From positions 3,481,001 through 3,545,000 of the forward strand of contig NZ_CP115160.1 of assembly GCF_027594545.1 (NCBI RefSeq): 64,000 bases of DNA, written 5' to 3'. Origin of the DNA: Algoriphagus sp. TR-M9 (lineage in GTDB: Bacteria; Bacteroidota; Bacteroidia; Cytophagales; Cyclobacteriaceae). Shown here in pieces: positions 45,145-54,853 of the stretch (the stretch's first letter is position 1; every line of letters starts with the position of its first letter). A program made the translations under genes and the position numbers. The notes beneath the pieces were generated by a model that was not told the DNA's origin, made no database searches, and was given only the letters and a program-made list of their open reading frames with translations.

Positions 45145-45216
45145 ATCCACAAAGATTAGTCCTCCATAAAAAAGGCCCACATCCCTGCGAGCCCTGCAAT
45201 TTTTTACATCTCTAAT

Positions 45217-45618
45217 TTAATTACTTGTAAATTTTCTTAGGTAAGATCCTAAAACAACAAGAAGAATCCCGAATAGCATAAGGCCAATTGCAGAGCCTTT
45301 ATTTCTTATTATCCGATTATACCAGGAAACTTCATGATAAGAATTTAAAGACCGAAATAAATAATAACCTCCTCCAAATAAGATATATACACCTACTATT
45401 GGAACCCAATTAATCCCAAACAAAATCATAGCTCCTTGCCAAATTAAAATTTGACCACAACCAATTATGGTCCAAATTCCCCACTTGTACTGAAGGTCTA
45501 TATACCCTCCATGATACCATTTTTTAGTTTTTTTATCTCTTCTTTTTTCTAACCAAATTCCCAAAGCCAGAATTAAAACACCAAAAAATAAGCGAATAGC
45601 CCAGTTTTCTTTCTCCAT
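45217..45618 (-). CDS. small four-helix membrane protein, unknown
   Basis: A 133-aa protein with four hydrophobic helices (about residues 6-24, 48-68, 72-90 and 109-127) joined by basic loops. It is AT-rich compared with its neighbours and matches no family known to me. It stands alone between tRNA-Leu and the ABC permease, a typical place for acquired genes. Function unknown. Confidence 0.65.
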   Translation of the reverse strand: MEKENWAIRLFFGVLILALGIWLEKRRDKKTKKWYHGGYIDLQYKWGIWTIIGCGQILIWQGAMILFGINWVPIVGVYILFGGGYYLFRSLNSYHEVSWYNRIIRNKGSAIGLMLFGILLVVLGSYLRKFTSN

Positions 45619-45666
45619 TTCTGCTAAGCCCTATATTTTATTAATACAGATTTCTAATTTCAGCCT

Positions 45667-48195
45667 TTAATTCCCCCTCAAAATCTCCATCGGTACCTGA
45701 TTGATGATTTTTCTCCCATTCAGCCAACCCAGTACTATGGTCAGCAAGGTAATCGCCACATAAAGCACCAGGGCCTCCAGCCAAGCTCCTCTAAATGGAA
45801 TATTGAACACAAACTCACTCAGCAGCCAGGTAGCCCCAAACGAAAGCAGGATCCCGGATAAGGAAGCGAGACTCCCCAAAAAGAAATATTCCAGGGTATT
45901 GATTTTACTTACAATTGCCGAGCTAGCCCCCAAGGTCCGAAGTAGGATACTTTCACGCATGCGCTGGTATTTGGAGATAATCAACGAGCTGATCAGTACA
46001 AGCACCCCAGTAGCAATACTAAAAAACGCCATAAACTGAATCACAAAGCTGATTTTACCCAGAATCTCTTCCAAGGTCGCTACTATAGTCCCCAGGTTGA
46101 TGATGGAAATATTAGGAAACTGACGTACAATCTCGGCCTGCACATCAGCAGCTTCCCGGTCATTTTTCGTTTTGGTGATCAGCACGTGAAACTTTGGAGC
46201 CTGCTCCAAAACTCCAGTAGGAAACAACACCAAGAAATTGGTAGAAACCTGATTGAATTTCACATCTCGAAAACTGCCGATATACGTTTTTATCGGCCTT
46301 CCCTGTACATTAAATTCAATTTCATCACCGATTTTCAAGCCATTGCCTTCGGCAAAACCCTTTTCGAAACTGACAAAAATACTATCACCTCTTGCCCCCA
46401 CGGGGATCAATTCTCCCTCTCGCAAGGTCTCAGACGAAATCAACGTATCCCGGTAGGTCACTCTAAATTCACGATTATAGATCCACCTAGAATAATCCTC
46501 TTCATCTGGCAACTCCTCATTGGCCTGCTTATCGATTCCATTGATAGCTCCCAGATTCATAGTTACTATAGGTACTTCCTGCATGATCGGCAAGTCTCTG
46601 GACTCTATCTTTCCCTTCACCTCGGCCAGTTGGGCTGTCTGAATATCAAACATCAGCATGTTAGGCTGGTCTTCCTTATCTGCAAATCTCGCCTCTTCAA
46701 GCAATTGGTTTTGGAGGAAAAACAGAGTAGAAATCATCGCTGTACCCAATCCTATGGTCGCTATCAACGAAACAGTCTGGTTGTTTGGCCTATAAAGATT
46801 AGCCAAAGACTGACGAAGCGGATAGGAAAAAGAAATGGGAAGAAACTTACGAACTGCCCAAATTATTGCCTGCGCCACTCCCCACAAAATCCCAAATGCA
46901 AACACCACAAAAGCGGTGAAACCAAAAGCAAAATCAACCCGATCCAACAAGTAAAAACTAAATCCCCAGATGAAACCCAAAATTGCCAAAATTACCAGCC
47001 AGCGAAGCGGATCTCTGAGCAAAGTTGTATCGGCTGTCTCCGGTCTTAGTGTAGCCATTGGGGACACATTTCGAACTTTCAGCAGTGGCAAAAGCGCAAA
47101 CAAAACCGACACAAAAAGCCCAGTAATCACTCCAAAACCCACCGAAAGCCAAGAAATCCCAAAACTCACCTCCACCGGCAAAAAGTCTGCAAACACTGCC
47201 GGAAGCACATATTGCAAAAGCGTCCCCAAGAACGCCCCCAATATCGCACCGACCAATCCCATGATTTTGATCTCAGCGAGATAGATAAACAACACATCTC
47301 TGGAAGAAACACCCAGACATCTTAACACTGCCACCGAAGCCAATTTTTCCTTGACAAAAACATTGACTGCACTGGCAACACCCACACAGCCCAGCAGCAG
47401 GGCAATAAACGCCACCAGGCTTAAAAAATTAGACATATTCCCGAAAGACCTACCCGTGGATCTTTTTTGATCTTCCACCGTATCAGCATCGACACGATCG
47501 ATTTCCCACTGCTCTTCAAACGGTTTGATTAGCTCATCCACATTGGTCCCTGGCTCAAACTGATAGTATCGGTTATAATTTACCCGACTACCATACTGGA
47601 CCAAGCCGGTTTCCTCCAGGTATTCCATAGGAATGTACACTGCCGGGGCTACTGTAGCCGTGATCCCAGTCTGTCCCGGCACTGCCTGAAGCTCTCCGCT
47701 GACCGTAAAAACCACCTTCCCCACTTTGATCTGGTCACCTACCTCTGCGCCAAACTGCGCCAAAAGCGCTTTTTCCACCAAAGCTTTTTTGCCTCCACTT
47801 CGGAAATCCGCATCACCCGAAGCTGGGATAGTTTCTAAAAATCCATAAAACGGAAAATTACCTTCCAAAGCCCTGACTTGCGTCAATCTACTCGCTCCAG
47901 TCTTAGGATAAGCCACCATAGAGGCAAAGTTCACTTCGGAAGCAGCTTGGATTGCGATAGAATCCACAGGCTGGTCACCCAAAGCCTGATTGTTTTCCAA
48001 AACCAAATCAGCCCCCAAAAGCTCTTTGGCCTGATTATCTATATCTTTGGTCAGATTTTCCCCAAAACTGCTGATCGCCACCAAAGCAGCAATCCCCACT
48101 ACTATACTGCTGACAAAGAGCAAAAGCCTTGAGATGTTTTTCCGGAAATCCCGGAAAGCCATCTTCATAATCCATCCGAAATCAGGCATGTTCAC
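45667..48195 (-). CDS. FtsX-type ABC transporter permease (YbbP-like)
   Basis: An 842-aa permease with two FtsX domains: an N-terminal helix (about 20-42), a large periplasmic region, helices at about 255-375, a linker with helices at 395-440 and 470-490, a second periplasmic part (490-715) and three C-terminal helices (720-830). This layout matches the YbbP family, thought to move lipophilic molecules or regulate envelope hydrolases. It pairs with the LolD-like ATPase (14-bp overlap) and lies divergent to a TesA-like esterase, as in E. coli. Confidence 0.92.
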   Translation of the reverse strand: MNMPDFGWIMKMAFRDFRKNISRLLLFVSSIVVGIAALVAISSFGENLTKDIDNQAKELLGADLVLENNQALGDQPVDSIAIQAASEVNFASMVAYPKTGASRLTQVRALEGNFPFYGFLETIPASGDADFRSGGKKALVEKALLAQFGAEVGDQIKVGKVVFTVSGELQAVPGQTGITATVAPAVYIPMEYLEETGLVQYGSRVNYNRYYQFEPGTNVDELIKPFEEQWEIDRVDADTVEDQKRSTGRSFGNMSNFLSLVAFIALLLGCVGVASAVNVFVKEKLASVAVLRCLGVSSRDVLFIYLAEIKIMGLVGAILGAFLGTLLQYVLPAVFADFLPVEVSFGISWLSVGFGVITGLFVSVLFALLPLLKVRNVSPMATLRPETADTTLLRDPLRWLVILAILGFIWGFSFYLLDRVDFAFGFTAFVVFAFGILWGVAQAIIWAVRKFLPISFSYPLRQSLANLYRPNNQTVSLIATIGLGTAMISTLFFLQNQLLEEARFADKEDQPNMLMFDIQTAQLAEVKGKIESRDLPIMQEVPIVTMNLGAINGIDKQANEELPDEEDYSRWIYNREFRVTYRDTLISSETLREGELIPVGARGDSIFVSFEKGFAEGNGLKIGDEIEFNVQGRPIKTYIGSFRDVKFNQVSTNFLVLFPTGVLEQAPKFHVLITKTKNDREAADVQAEIVRQFPNISIINLGTIVATLEEILGKISFVIQFMAFFSIATGVLVLISSLIISKYQRMRESILLRTLGASSAIVSKINTLEYFFLGSLASLSGILLSFGATWLLSEFVFNIPFRGAWLEALVLYVAITLLTIVLGWLNGRKIINQVPMEILRGN

Positions 48196-48859
48196 CCTCC
48201 TGTATTTTACCGCCTTTGATATGAATGATGCGCTGGGTTTTGGCAGCCAATTCTAAGTCGTGGGTCACCAAAACCAAGGTAGTGCCCTGTTCCTTATTGA
48301 GGTCAAAAATCAACTTCTCAATCATCTCCCCGGTCTCCGTATCCAAATTCCCAGTTGGTTCATCTGCGAAAAGGATTTTGGGTTCGTTGGCAAAAGCCCT
48401 TGCAATGGAGACCCGCTGTTGTTCCCCACCTGAAAGCTGTGTGGGATAGTGCGTGCCACGATTGCCTAGCCCCACTTTTTCTAAAAGTTCCTGTGCTTTT
48501 GCCCGGGCATCCTTCCTTTTTTTCAATTCCAGGGGAACCATCACATTTTCCAGAGCCGTCAAAGTGGGTAACAATTGGAAATTCTGGAAAATAAACCCGA
48601 CATTTTGATTTCTCACGGCCGCCCGTTCATCCTCATTCATTGTCTGGAGATTAGCGCCATTCAGGCTTACTTTTCCGGTACTGGCTGAGTCCAAGCCTGC
48701 GCAAAGTCCGAGTAAAGTCGTCTTGCCACTTCCGGAGGGGCCGACTATGGAGATGATTTCTCCGGCTTTGATATCAAAATTAACTTCGTCTAGGACAGTA
48801 AGCTTTCTACTGCCACTCTGGTAAACCTTACTCAGGTTTGAAACTGATAAAATATTCAT
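48182..48859 (-). CDS. LolD/YbbA-type ABC transporter ATPase
   Basis: A 225-aa ABC ATPase. Walker A GPSGSGKT at 40-47, Q-loop, signature LSGGEQ at 142-147, Walker B FADEPTG at 164-170 and the H-loop VTHD are complete. The frame is open 19 codons further, but the ATG at 48859 gives the usual N terminus of the LolD/MacB class. It ends by overlapping the permease gene by 14 bp. Confidence 0.95.
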   Translation of the reverse strand: MNILSVSNLSKVYQSGSRKLTVLDEVNFDIKAGEIISIVGPSGSGKTTLLGLCAGLDSASTGKVSLNGANLQTMNEDERAAVRNQNVGFIFQNFQLLPTLTALENVMVPLELKKRKDARAKAQELLEKVGLGNRGTHYPTQLSGGEQQRVSIARAFANEPKILFADEPTGNLDTETGEMIEKLIFDLNKEQGTTLVLVTHDLELAAKTQRIIHIKGGKIQEGEHA

Positions 48860-49064
48860 GTGTTGTGTTGGGAGACGATAAAGGGTTTGAAAAGGCTTAA
48901 CGAGAAACCCTTGCATTGGTTGATTTGAAGATAGTGATCCCCAGAGAAAGCAGCAAATTCTTTTAGAATAGCGGCAAAATACCCCAATAAGCTTAATTTC
49001 AGCGAACCTTTTGCCCGGAAATCCATTTGGGTATATAGTTTTACATCATACCTAACCAAAGAAC

Positions 49065-49754
49065 ATGAAGTTGAATTTCAAAGCTCTTTATCATTTCACT
49101 TTCCTGCTGGCACTGGTTATTTCCGCATCTTCCTGTGCCGAGAAAAAAACCGAAACTACCCAGGCTCAGGCCAGCAAAGAGGCAGAAGCTACCCCTGAAA
49201 CGGACGAGAAGATCATTCTTTTCTTTGGCAATAGCCTCACCGCAGGCTACGGAATAGAGCAGGATCTGGCATTCCCAGGGCTCATTCAGGACCGTCTGGA
49301 TAGTTTGGGCAAGGAATACAAGGTCATCAACGGCGGACTGAGTGGTGAAACTACTGCAGGAGGTGTCAGCAGACTTGATTGGTTTCTAGAGGACAAGCCG
49401 GATATTTTTGTATTGGAACTTGGAGGAAATGACGGTCTAAGGGGCATAGCTATCAGCGAAACCAAAAAGAATCTAGGGATAATCATAGATAAGGTGCAGG
49501 AAAAGTATCCCGACACGGAAATCATACTGGCCGGCATGCAGATACCGCCCAATATGGGCCCGGAATATTCTACGAGATTTGCGGAGATCTATCCAGAAGT
49601 AGCCCAAGAGCAAAACGTCACTCTTATACCTTTCTTACTAGAAAATGTAGGCGGGATCAAGGAACTAAATCTTCCTGACGGCATTCACCCCACTGAAGAA
49701 GGGCACAAAATTGTTTCTGAGACAGTCTGGACATACCTCAAAGAGAAGGTGTAA
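49065..49754 (+). CDS. TesA-like SGNH esterase, lipoprotein
   Basis: A 229-aa arylesterase of the GDSL/SGNH hydrolase family. The signal peptide ends at a lipobox cysteine (C24). The nucleophile S57 lies in FFGNSLTAGYG, a GNSL variant of GDSL; the block III GGND and block V DGIHP (catalytic Asp-His) are present. It is divergent to the LolD-like ATPase, the same gene neighbourhood as tesA-ybbA-ybbP of E. coli. It probably hydrolyses lysophospholipids or acyl esters in the envelope. Confidence 0.9.
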   Translation: MKLNFKALYHFTFLLALVISASSCAEKKTETTQAQASKEAEATPETDEKIILFFGNSLTAGYGIEQDLAFPGLIQDRLDSLGKEYKVINGGLSGETTAGGVSRLDWFLEDKPDIFVLELGGNDGLRGIAISETKKNLGIIIDKVQEKYPDTEIILAGMQIPPNMGPEYSTRFAEIYPEVAQEQNVTLIPFLLENVGGIKELNLPDGIHPTEEGHKIVSETVWTYLKEKV

Positions 49755-49881
49755 CGCTTAGAACCATTCTGAATTTTCAAACTTTTCCACCGCTTATTGA
49801 AAATAATCCATCATTGTGGATTTGAAATTTCATTTCCGAAAAAATTGAAGTAATTTTTAAACTTCATTAAAAATTTCAAAA

Positions 49882-51627
49882 ATGAGCTTTCAGATAAAAG
49901 AAACTCCGGATTCCTATGACGTGATCATCGTAGGTTCTGGAGCAGGAGGAGGCATGGCCTCCAAGATCCTTTCGGAAGCTGGACTATCAGTAGCCGTAGT
50001 CGAGGCAGGAGGAGATTTTGATCCAGCGAAAGAGGAAGACAGGACCCAGTTGCGGCCGCCATGGGAATCTCCACGGAGAGGAGCAGGTACGCAGGTCCGC
50101 CCTTTTGGTGATTTTGATCAAGCTATTGGTGGATGGGACATTGAGGGTGAACCTTACACTCGTAAGGACGGTACTAAGTTTGACTGGTTCCGGTCCAGAA
50201 TGGTCGGCGGGAGAACCAACCACTGGGGAAGGATCTCCCTGAGATTTGGTCCCAATGATTTCAAAAGAGCGAGTATTGATGGCCTAGGAGACAACTGGCC
50301 GATAGGATATGATGACCTAAAGCCCTACTATGATAAAGTAGATAAACTGATCGGGGTTTTCGGTTCAAAAGAAGGTATTTTCAATGAACCAGACGGGTTT
50401 TTCCTACCTCCTCCCAAGCCCAGACTGCACGAGCTATTCTTAAAAAAAGGAGCGGATAAAGCCGGAATGCCCATGATCCCGGGCAGACTTTCCATGCTTA
50501 CCCGTCCTATCAATAACGAGCGCGGCACCTGCTTCTTCTGTGCGCAGTGTAACCGAGCTTGCCAAGCTTATGCCGATTTCTCATCTGGCACCTGTCTATT
50601 GCATCCTGCAATGAAAAAAGGCAAAGTCGATCTTTTCACCTACTCTATGGTAAGAAAAGTCACTACAGACGAGACTGGAAAAGCAACTGGTGTTTCTTTC
50701 GTTTCCAAAATGGATATGAAAGAATACAAGCTGAAATCAAGAGTGGTAGTGCTAGGTGCCTCTGCCTGTGAATCTGCACGTATCATGATGAACTCCAAGT
50801 CTAACACCCATCCGAATGGAATCGGCGGGGACTCCGGAGCACTAGGCAGATACCTTCACGACTCTACAGGAGCGGACAGAATGGGGATTCTTCCAGAGTT
50901 ATTCGATCGAGAGCGGTACAATGAAGACGGTGTGGGCGGAATGCACATGTACACCCCTTGGTGGCTGGACAATAAGAAACTGGACTTTGCCAGAGGGTAC
51001 CATATCGAGTACTGGGGCGGAATGGGACAGCCATCCTATGGTGCCGGCGGAGGTATGGATACGATGAGAAAATACCTGAAAGATGAATTTGGCAACCCTA
51101 GTCCTAATGGAGGCTATGGTGTAGGTTTGAAAAAAGACATTCGTAGAATCTATGGATCTACGCTCGGTATGTCCGGTAGAGGCGAGAGTGTACCTAGATA
51201 TGAAAATTACTGCGAGATCGATCCAAATGGCACCGTGGACAAATACGGTATCCCGGTTTTGAGATTTAACTACAACTGGACAGATCAGGAACTGAAGCAA
51301 GCCAAGCACATGCACGATACTTTCGAAGAAATCCTGACCAATGCCGGGGCAATACTGCTCGGTTCTAAACCTGGACCTGAGTCCAATTACGGACTTCACG
51401 CTCCTGGAAGGATCATTCACGAAGTGGGAACCACTCGAATGGGCACTAGTCCTGATGGCTCTGTATTGAACTCGAACTGTCAGGCTCACGACTGCAAAAA
51501 CCTCTTCGTAGTGGATGCCGGTTCATTTGTATCTCAGGCAGACAAGAACCCGACCTGGACTATCCTGGCACTTTCCTGGAGAACCTCAGAGTACATTGTG
51601 GATCAATTGAAACAAAAAAACATCTAA
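49882..51627 (+). CDS. GMC family oxidoreductase
   Basis: A 581-aa FAD enzyme of the glucose-methanol-choline family. The dinucleotide-binding GSGAGGG is near residue 20; the C-terminal HEVGTTRMG segment and FVVDAGSFVSQADKNPTWT hold the active-site region. Gluconate 2-dehydrogenase large subunits look like this. It lies 3 bp upstream of a subunit-3-like partner. No signal peptide is seen on this subunit; the partner bears an export signal, so it may be carried across folded. Confidence 0.93.
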   Translation: MSFQIKETPDSYDVIIVGSGAGGGMASKILSEAGLSVAVVEAGGDFDPAKEEDRTQLRPPWESPRRGAGTQVRPFGDFDQAIGGWDIEGEPYTRKDGTKFDWFRSRMVGGRTNHWGRISLRFGPNDFKRASIDGLGDNWPIGYDDLKPYYDKVDKLIGVFGSKEGIFNEPDGFFLPPPKPRLHELFLKKGADKAGMPMIPGRLSMLTRPINNERGTCFFCAQCNRACQAYADFSSGTCLLHPAMKKGKVDLFTYSMVRKVTTDETGKATGVSFVSKMDMKEYKLKSRVVVLGASACESARIMMNSKSNTHPNGIGGDSGALGRYLHDSTGADRMGILPELFDRERYNEDGVGGMHMYTPWWLDNKKLDFARGYHIEYWGGMGQPSYGAGGGMDTMRKYLKDEFGNPSPNGGYGVGLKKDIRRIYGSTLGMSGRGESVPRYENYCEIDPNGTVDKYGIPVLRFNYNWTDQELKQAKHMHDTFEEILTNAGAILLGSKPGPESNYGLHAPGRIIHEVGTTRMGTSPDGSVLNSNCQAHDCKNLFVVDAGSFVSQADKNPTWTILALSWRTSEYIVDQLKQKNI

Positions 51628-51630
51628 GCC

Positions 51631-52341
51631 ATGAACAGAAGAGAAAACCTAAAACTACTCTTTACTGGCTCCTTGGGAGCGGGTATGTTAATGACCGGAT
51701 GCGAACCTGAGCAGACCAGCCTCGCTCACGAGCCCATCATAGGCGGAGGAGGAACTCCAGGTAACAGAACTGAAGCTGAAAAAATCCGTGATGCAGAACT
51801 GCTGGCAGAAAACTTCTTCACAGATGAAGAAAGAAAAAAGGTAGACACCTTAGCGGATATCATCTGCCCGGCAGACGAGGAATCTCCGGCTGCCACAGCA
51901 CTGAAGGTGACGGACTTCATAGACTTTATGATGAACGACCAGCCGGGAAATCAAACCCGGATGAGAGGCGGGCTGATGTGGCTGGACTTTGAAGCCAATG
52001 AGAAATTCGGGAAACCTTTCAATGAACTGTCACAGGATCAGGTCATAGCGATCGTAGACCTAGTGGCCTGGCCGGACAAAGCCACACCTGAGTATGAGGG
52101 AGCCGTACGCTGGTTCAATATGTTACGAAACCTGGTTTGCTCCGGATACTTTTCTACGCAGGCAGGCTGGGACTACATCGGGTACCTAGGGAATAGACCT
52201 AATGCATGGGATGGAGTACCTCAAAATGTAATGGACAAGCATGGTTTCAAGCTGGAAGAAAAATATATCCCAATTTATCTCAAACCAGAAGATAGGGGCA
52301 CCATAGCCCAGTGGGATGATGAAGGAAACCTCATCGGTTAA
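51631..52341 (+). CDS. gluconate 2-dehydrogenase subunit 3 family lipoprotein
   Basis: A 236-aa protein with a twin-arginine-like start MNRRENLKLL and a lipobox cysteine near residue 25 (TGCEP). The domain around residues 55-180 resembles the small subunit (subunit 3) of membrane-bound gluconate dehydrogenases. It probably carries the GMC subunit through the Tat route and anchors it to a membrane; the cytochrome c subunit of the Proteobacterial enzyme is not encoded here. Confidence 0.88.
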   Translation: MNRRENLKLLFTGSLGAGMLMTGCEPEQTSLAHEPIIGGGGTPGNRTEAEKIRDAELLAENFFTDEERKKVDTLADIICPADEESPAATALKVTDFIDFMMNDQPGNQTRMRGGLMWLDFEANEKFGKPFNELSQDQVIAIVDLVAWPDKATPEYEGAVRWFNMLRNLVCSGYFSTQAGWDYIGYLGNRPNAWDGVPQNVMDKHGFKLEEKYIPIYLKPEDRGTIAQWDDEGNLIG

Positions 52342-52345
52342 ATAA

Positions 52346-52380
52346 ATTAAAAACCCGGTCAATCTGTCCGGGTTTTTTTG
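52346..52380 (+). terminator. terminator of the GMC operon
   Basis: AAACCCGG (52351-52358) pairs with CCGGGTTT (52368-52375) followed by a T run. Confidence 0.88.
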
Positions 52381-52526
52381 TGCCTGTTTTTATATTCCAC
52401 TATCTTATTAAGCTTTAGCTCCTAGCCTACTCTTATGAAATCAAGCATGACCCGAAGCGACACACAGAGAGATGATTATAATTCATGCGAAGATTCCATG
52501 TGACCTTAAAAAAAAATTATAAACAC

Positions 52527-53720
52527 ATGAAAGAACACTTCTCTAAACTACTCACCATAGCTTTACTTCTAGTTAGCTGGGCTTGTTCAGAAAACAAGGA
52601 ACAAGTCTCTGAAGCTGCCAAAACTTACGAATGGGTAATTGCTGATTCCCTGGATTTGGACTTTCTGGGCAATCCCATGCTAACCGATGTCAGCCCAGAT
52701 GGCAGCAAACTGGTGTTTTTTGACCAGCCGAGTTCCAAAATTCTGATCACAGATTCAGAAGGAAATCTAAACCATAGCTTTTCTAAGGTAGAAGACACAC
52801 CGGATGCTTATGGATTTATGTTAGAAAGACCTGGTTTTTTCAGAGGTGAGCAAGTTGCCGTTTTCGGCATGAACGGCCTGTTTATTTACGATTTAGAGGG
52901 AGAGATGCAACAGAAAATCCCTCACCCGGAATCATTGGGAGGTGCAGGATCCATGACTTTCATTGGCAAATCCGTAGAAACTGCCACCCTTGATGGCAAA
53001 GAATACCTCATCCCTATCTCTGTGCGCCCACGCAATTCATTTCCAGGGGAGCAGGAGTTCTATGATACCTACAGGGCCATAGAACTGGTAGATCCGGATG
53101 CAGAAACCATGACTGAGCTGATCCCTTTTGAGGAAGGGAGTCACTTCCTAAATGGCAAAGGTTACATACAAAGTGACTACGCTCCCGCATATGAGGCAAA
53201 GGATGGCAAACTTTACATTGTGCATGGTGGAGACCCAAAACTTTACGTTTATCAACTCCGCCCTGAACTAGCAGCGCTAGACACGGTGATCCAGCTGGAT
53301 ATTCCGGGGTTTATTCTTCCGGAAGGAAAAGACAGAGCGGAATTTCAGGAAGGTCATATAGAAATCCGGGGTGGTACTGCTGCCTTCAGGAACATCCATA
53401 TTTTAGATGATCTGATTCTTCTGAATTATTATGCGGGTATAGAGCCGGCAAAGTCCCAGGAAGCAGAAGCACTATGGACCAGTGGAAATGAGGAAGAAGC
53501 CCGCGCCATGTACCAAAAAATAGAGTCTGAGGTCCCTAAGGGCACCTTGATTTATCAATTATCCGATCTAAGCTACTTAGGTCATGTCACTCAGCCTGAC
53601 CTAACCGGTGGCAGGACCTATGCCAGCGGTGGAGGTTTTGCATGGTTTCAAAAAACCCCCGATCCAGATGTAGAAGAGGATTTTTTGAGAGTATATAAAA
53701 TGAAACTGGTGGAGAGATGA
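52527..53720 (+). CDS. DUF4221-like lipoprotein, paralog 1 of 4
   Basis: A 397-aa lipoprotein (lipobox SWAC, signal peptide from the MKEHFSKLL start; the frame opens 14 codons earlier). It begins the mature part with a YEWVIADSLDLDFLG segment also seen in the other three paralogs, then runs as beta-rich repeats with SPDGSKL-type turns, like a six- or seven-bladed propeller. This copy is the most divergent of the four and ends with a shortened KMKLVER in place of KLVQK. It is coupled by ATGA to paralog 2. Function unknown; family assignment from memory. Confidence 0.75.
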   Translation: MKEHFSKLLTIALLLVSWACSENKEQVSEAAKTYEWVIADSLDLDFLGNPMLTDVSPDGSKLVFFDQPSSKILITDSEGNLNHSFSKVEDTPDAYGFMLERPGFFRGEQVAVFGMNGLFIYDLEGEMQQKIPHPESLGGAGSMTFIGKSVETATLDGKEYLIPISVRPRNSFPGEQEFYDTYRAIELVDPDAETMTELIPFEEGSHFLNGKGYIQSDYAPAYEAKDGKLYIVHGGDPKLYVYQLRPELAALDTVIQLDIPGFILPEGKDRAEFQEGHIEIRGGTAAFRNIHILDDLILLNYYAGIEPAKSQEAEALWTSGNEEEARAMYQKIESEVPKGTLIYQLSDLSYLGHVTQPDLTGGRTYASGGGFAWFQKTPDPDVEEDFLRVYKMKLVER

Positions 53721-54853
53721 GATATGGATTCATAGCAATTGTAATTCTTTCCACCCTAGGATCCTGTACTTCCTCAGACAATTCTGAAACTTCCGCAGCA
53801 AGGAATTCCAACGAATGGGAATTGCAGATTATGGACTCCATACGGGTGGATTATTTGGGAAGTGTAGATGGAGGCGAATTTAGAAATGGGAAAGGAGTGA
53901 TTTTTGATTTTAAAAAAAATAGCCTGGTAGAATTTAGTGAAAACGGAAAAATTCTACATCAGCAATCCTACCCCAGTGAAGGTCCCGGAGCAGTAATTTA
54001 TCCCACCACCCTGCGCTATGACGAATTTGGAAAACTATATGGGATGAGTTTCTTAAGCTGGCTTTATGAATTCAATCCTGATTTAACACTTAAAAGACAA
54101 GTCGATATGCCTTTCTTGTCTATTTCGAATGATGGAATGTCTTTCGGTAGAAACTTTGAACCCTGGAATGACCACCTCATCGCATGGTATCCGGGAAGGG
54201 ACGGAGCAGATCAATATGACCCATTTTTTTTCAGAGATCATTTTCTATTAGAAAAACTAAACCTCACAACAGGTGTCGCAGAGCCGATTATAAAACTACC
54301 TACCACTTCCCGATATACCACTGATAAATATTATGAAAGAGCACATTTACGGTTCGGTATAGTGGGCGACCATCTATATCTAGTATTAAACAATGAACCA
54401 TTAATACATAGCTATGATATGGCAGATGGTTTCAGATACGTGAGAACTTTTACTTTTTCTCCATCAGTATTCCTCGATAATGGAGAACATACCAAGGCTT
54501 ACGAGTACATTTCTGGAAGTCGAATGTTAGATGGACGAATTTCAGGATTTTATCCTCGCCACGATGCCATTTTTGTTACTTACACAGAAGGGATAAGTGA
54601 AGATATTTTTACTCAGAATGAATTAAAACTCCCTAAAAACTTTCCCAAATATGGTGAATTCCAAAGGCATATTTTGAAGTTCATGAATACTGATTCCGTC
54701 TGGTCCAATGAAATAACCATACCGAATAAAATTGACCAAATCCTCAATATTGAATCTCTCGCCCAGCCTTTCTACGCCCTGCGTAATGACGAATGGCTAG
54801 GCGAAGAACAAGATTATCTCACTTTTTACAAACTTAAACTGGTACAGAAATGA
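53717..54853 (+). CDS. DUF4221-like lipoprotein, paralog 2 of 4
   Basis: A 378-aa lipoprotein (lipobox LGSC). WELQIMDSIRVDYLG follows the lipid anchor. It shares with paralog 3 the QSYPSEGPGAV-type loop, an FSNDGM-type turn, EPLIHSYD strands and the C terminus ending LGEEQDYLTFYKLKLVQK. Start and stop overlap the neighbours by 4 bp (ATGA). It is the closest relative of paralog 3, so one duplication between them is recent. Function unknown. Confidence 0.78.
   Translation: MRYGFIAIVILSTLGSCTSSDNSETSAARNSNEWELQIMDSIRVDYLGSVDGGEFRNGKGVIFDFKKNSLVEFSENGKILHQQSYPSEGPGAVIYPTTLRYDEFGKLYGMSFLSWLYEFNPDLTLKRQVDMPFLSISNDGMSFGRNFEPWNDHLIAWYPGRDGADQYDPFFFRDHFLLEKLNLTTGVAEPIIKLPTTSRYTTDKYYERAHLRFGIVGDHLYLVLNNEPLIHSYDMADGFRYVRTFTFSPSVFLDNGEHTKAYEYISGSRMLDGRISGFYPRHDAIFVTYTEGISEDIFTQNELKLPKNFPKYGEFQRHILKFMNTDSVWSNEITIPNKIDQILNIESLAQPFYALRNDEWLGEEQDYLTFYKLKLVQK

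Noticed and set aside
45667..48195. Leftward permease gene as a fusion or broken gene because of its size
   Set aside because: 842 residues with two FtsX domains is normal for YbbP-type permeases.
49840..49880. Palindrome TGAAGT..ACTTCA before the GMC gene
   Set aside because: Short arms in an AT-rich stretch; could be chance, and no local regulator is seen.
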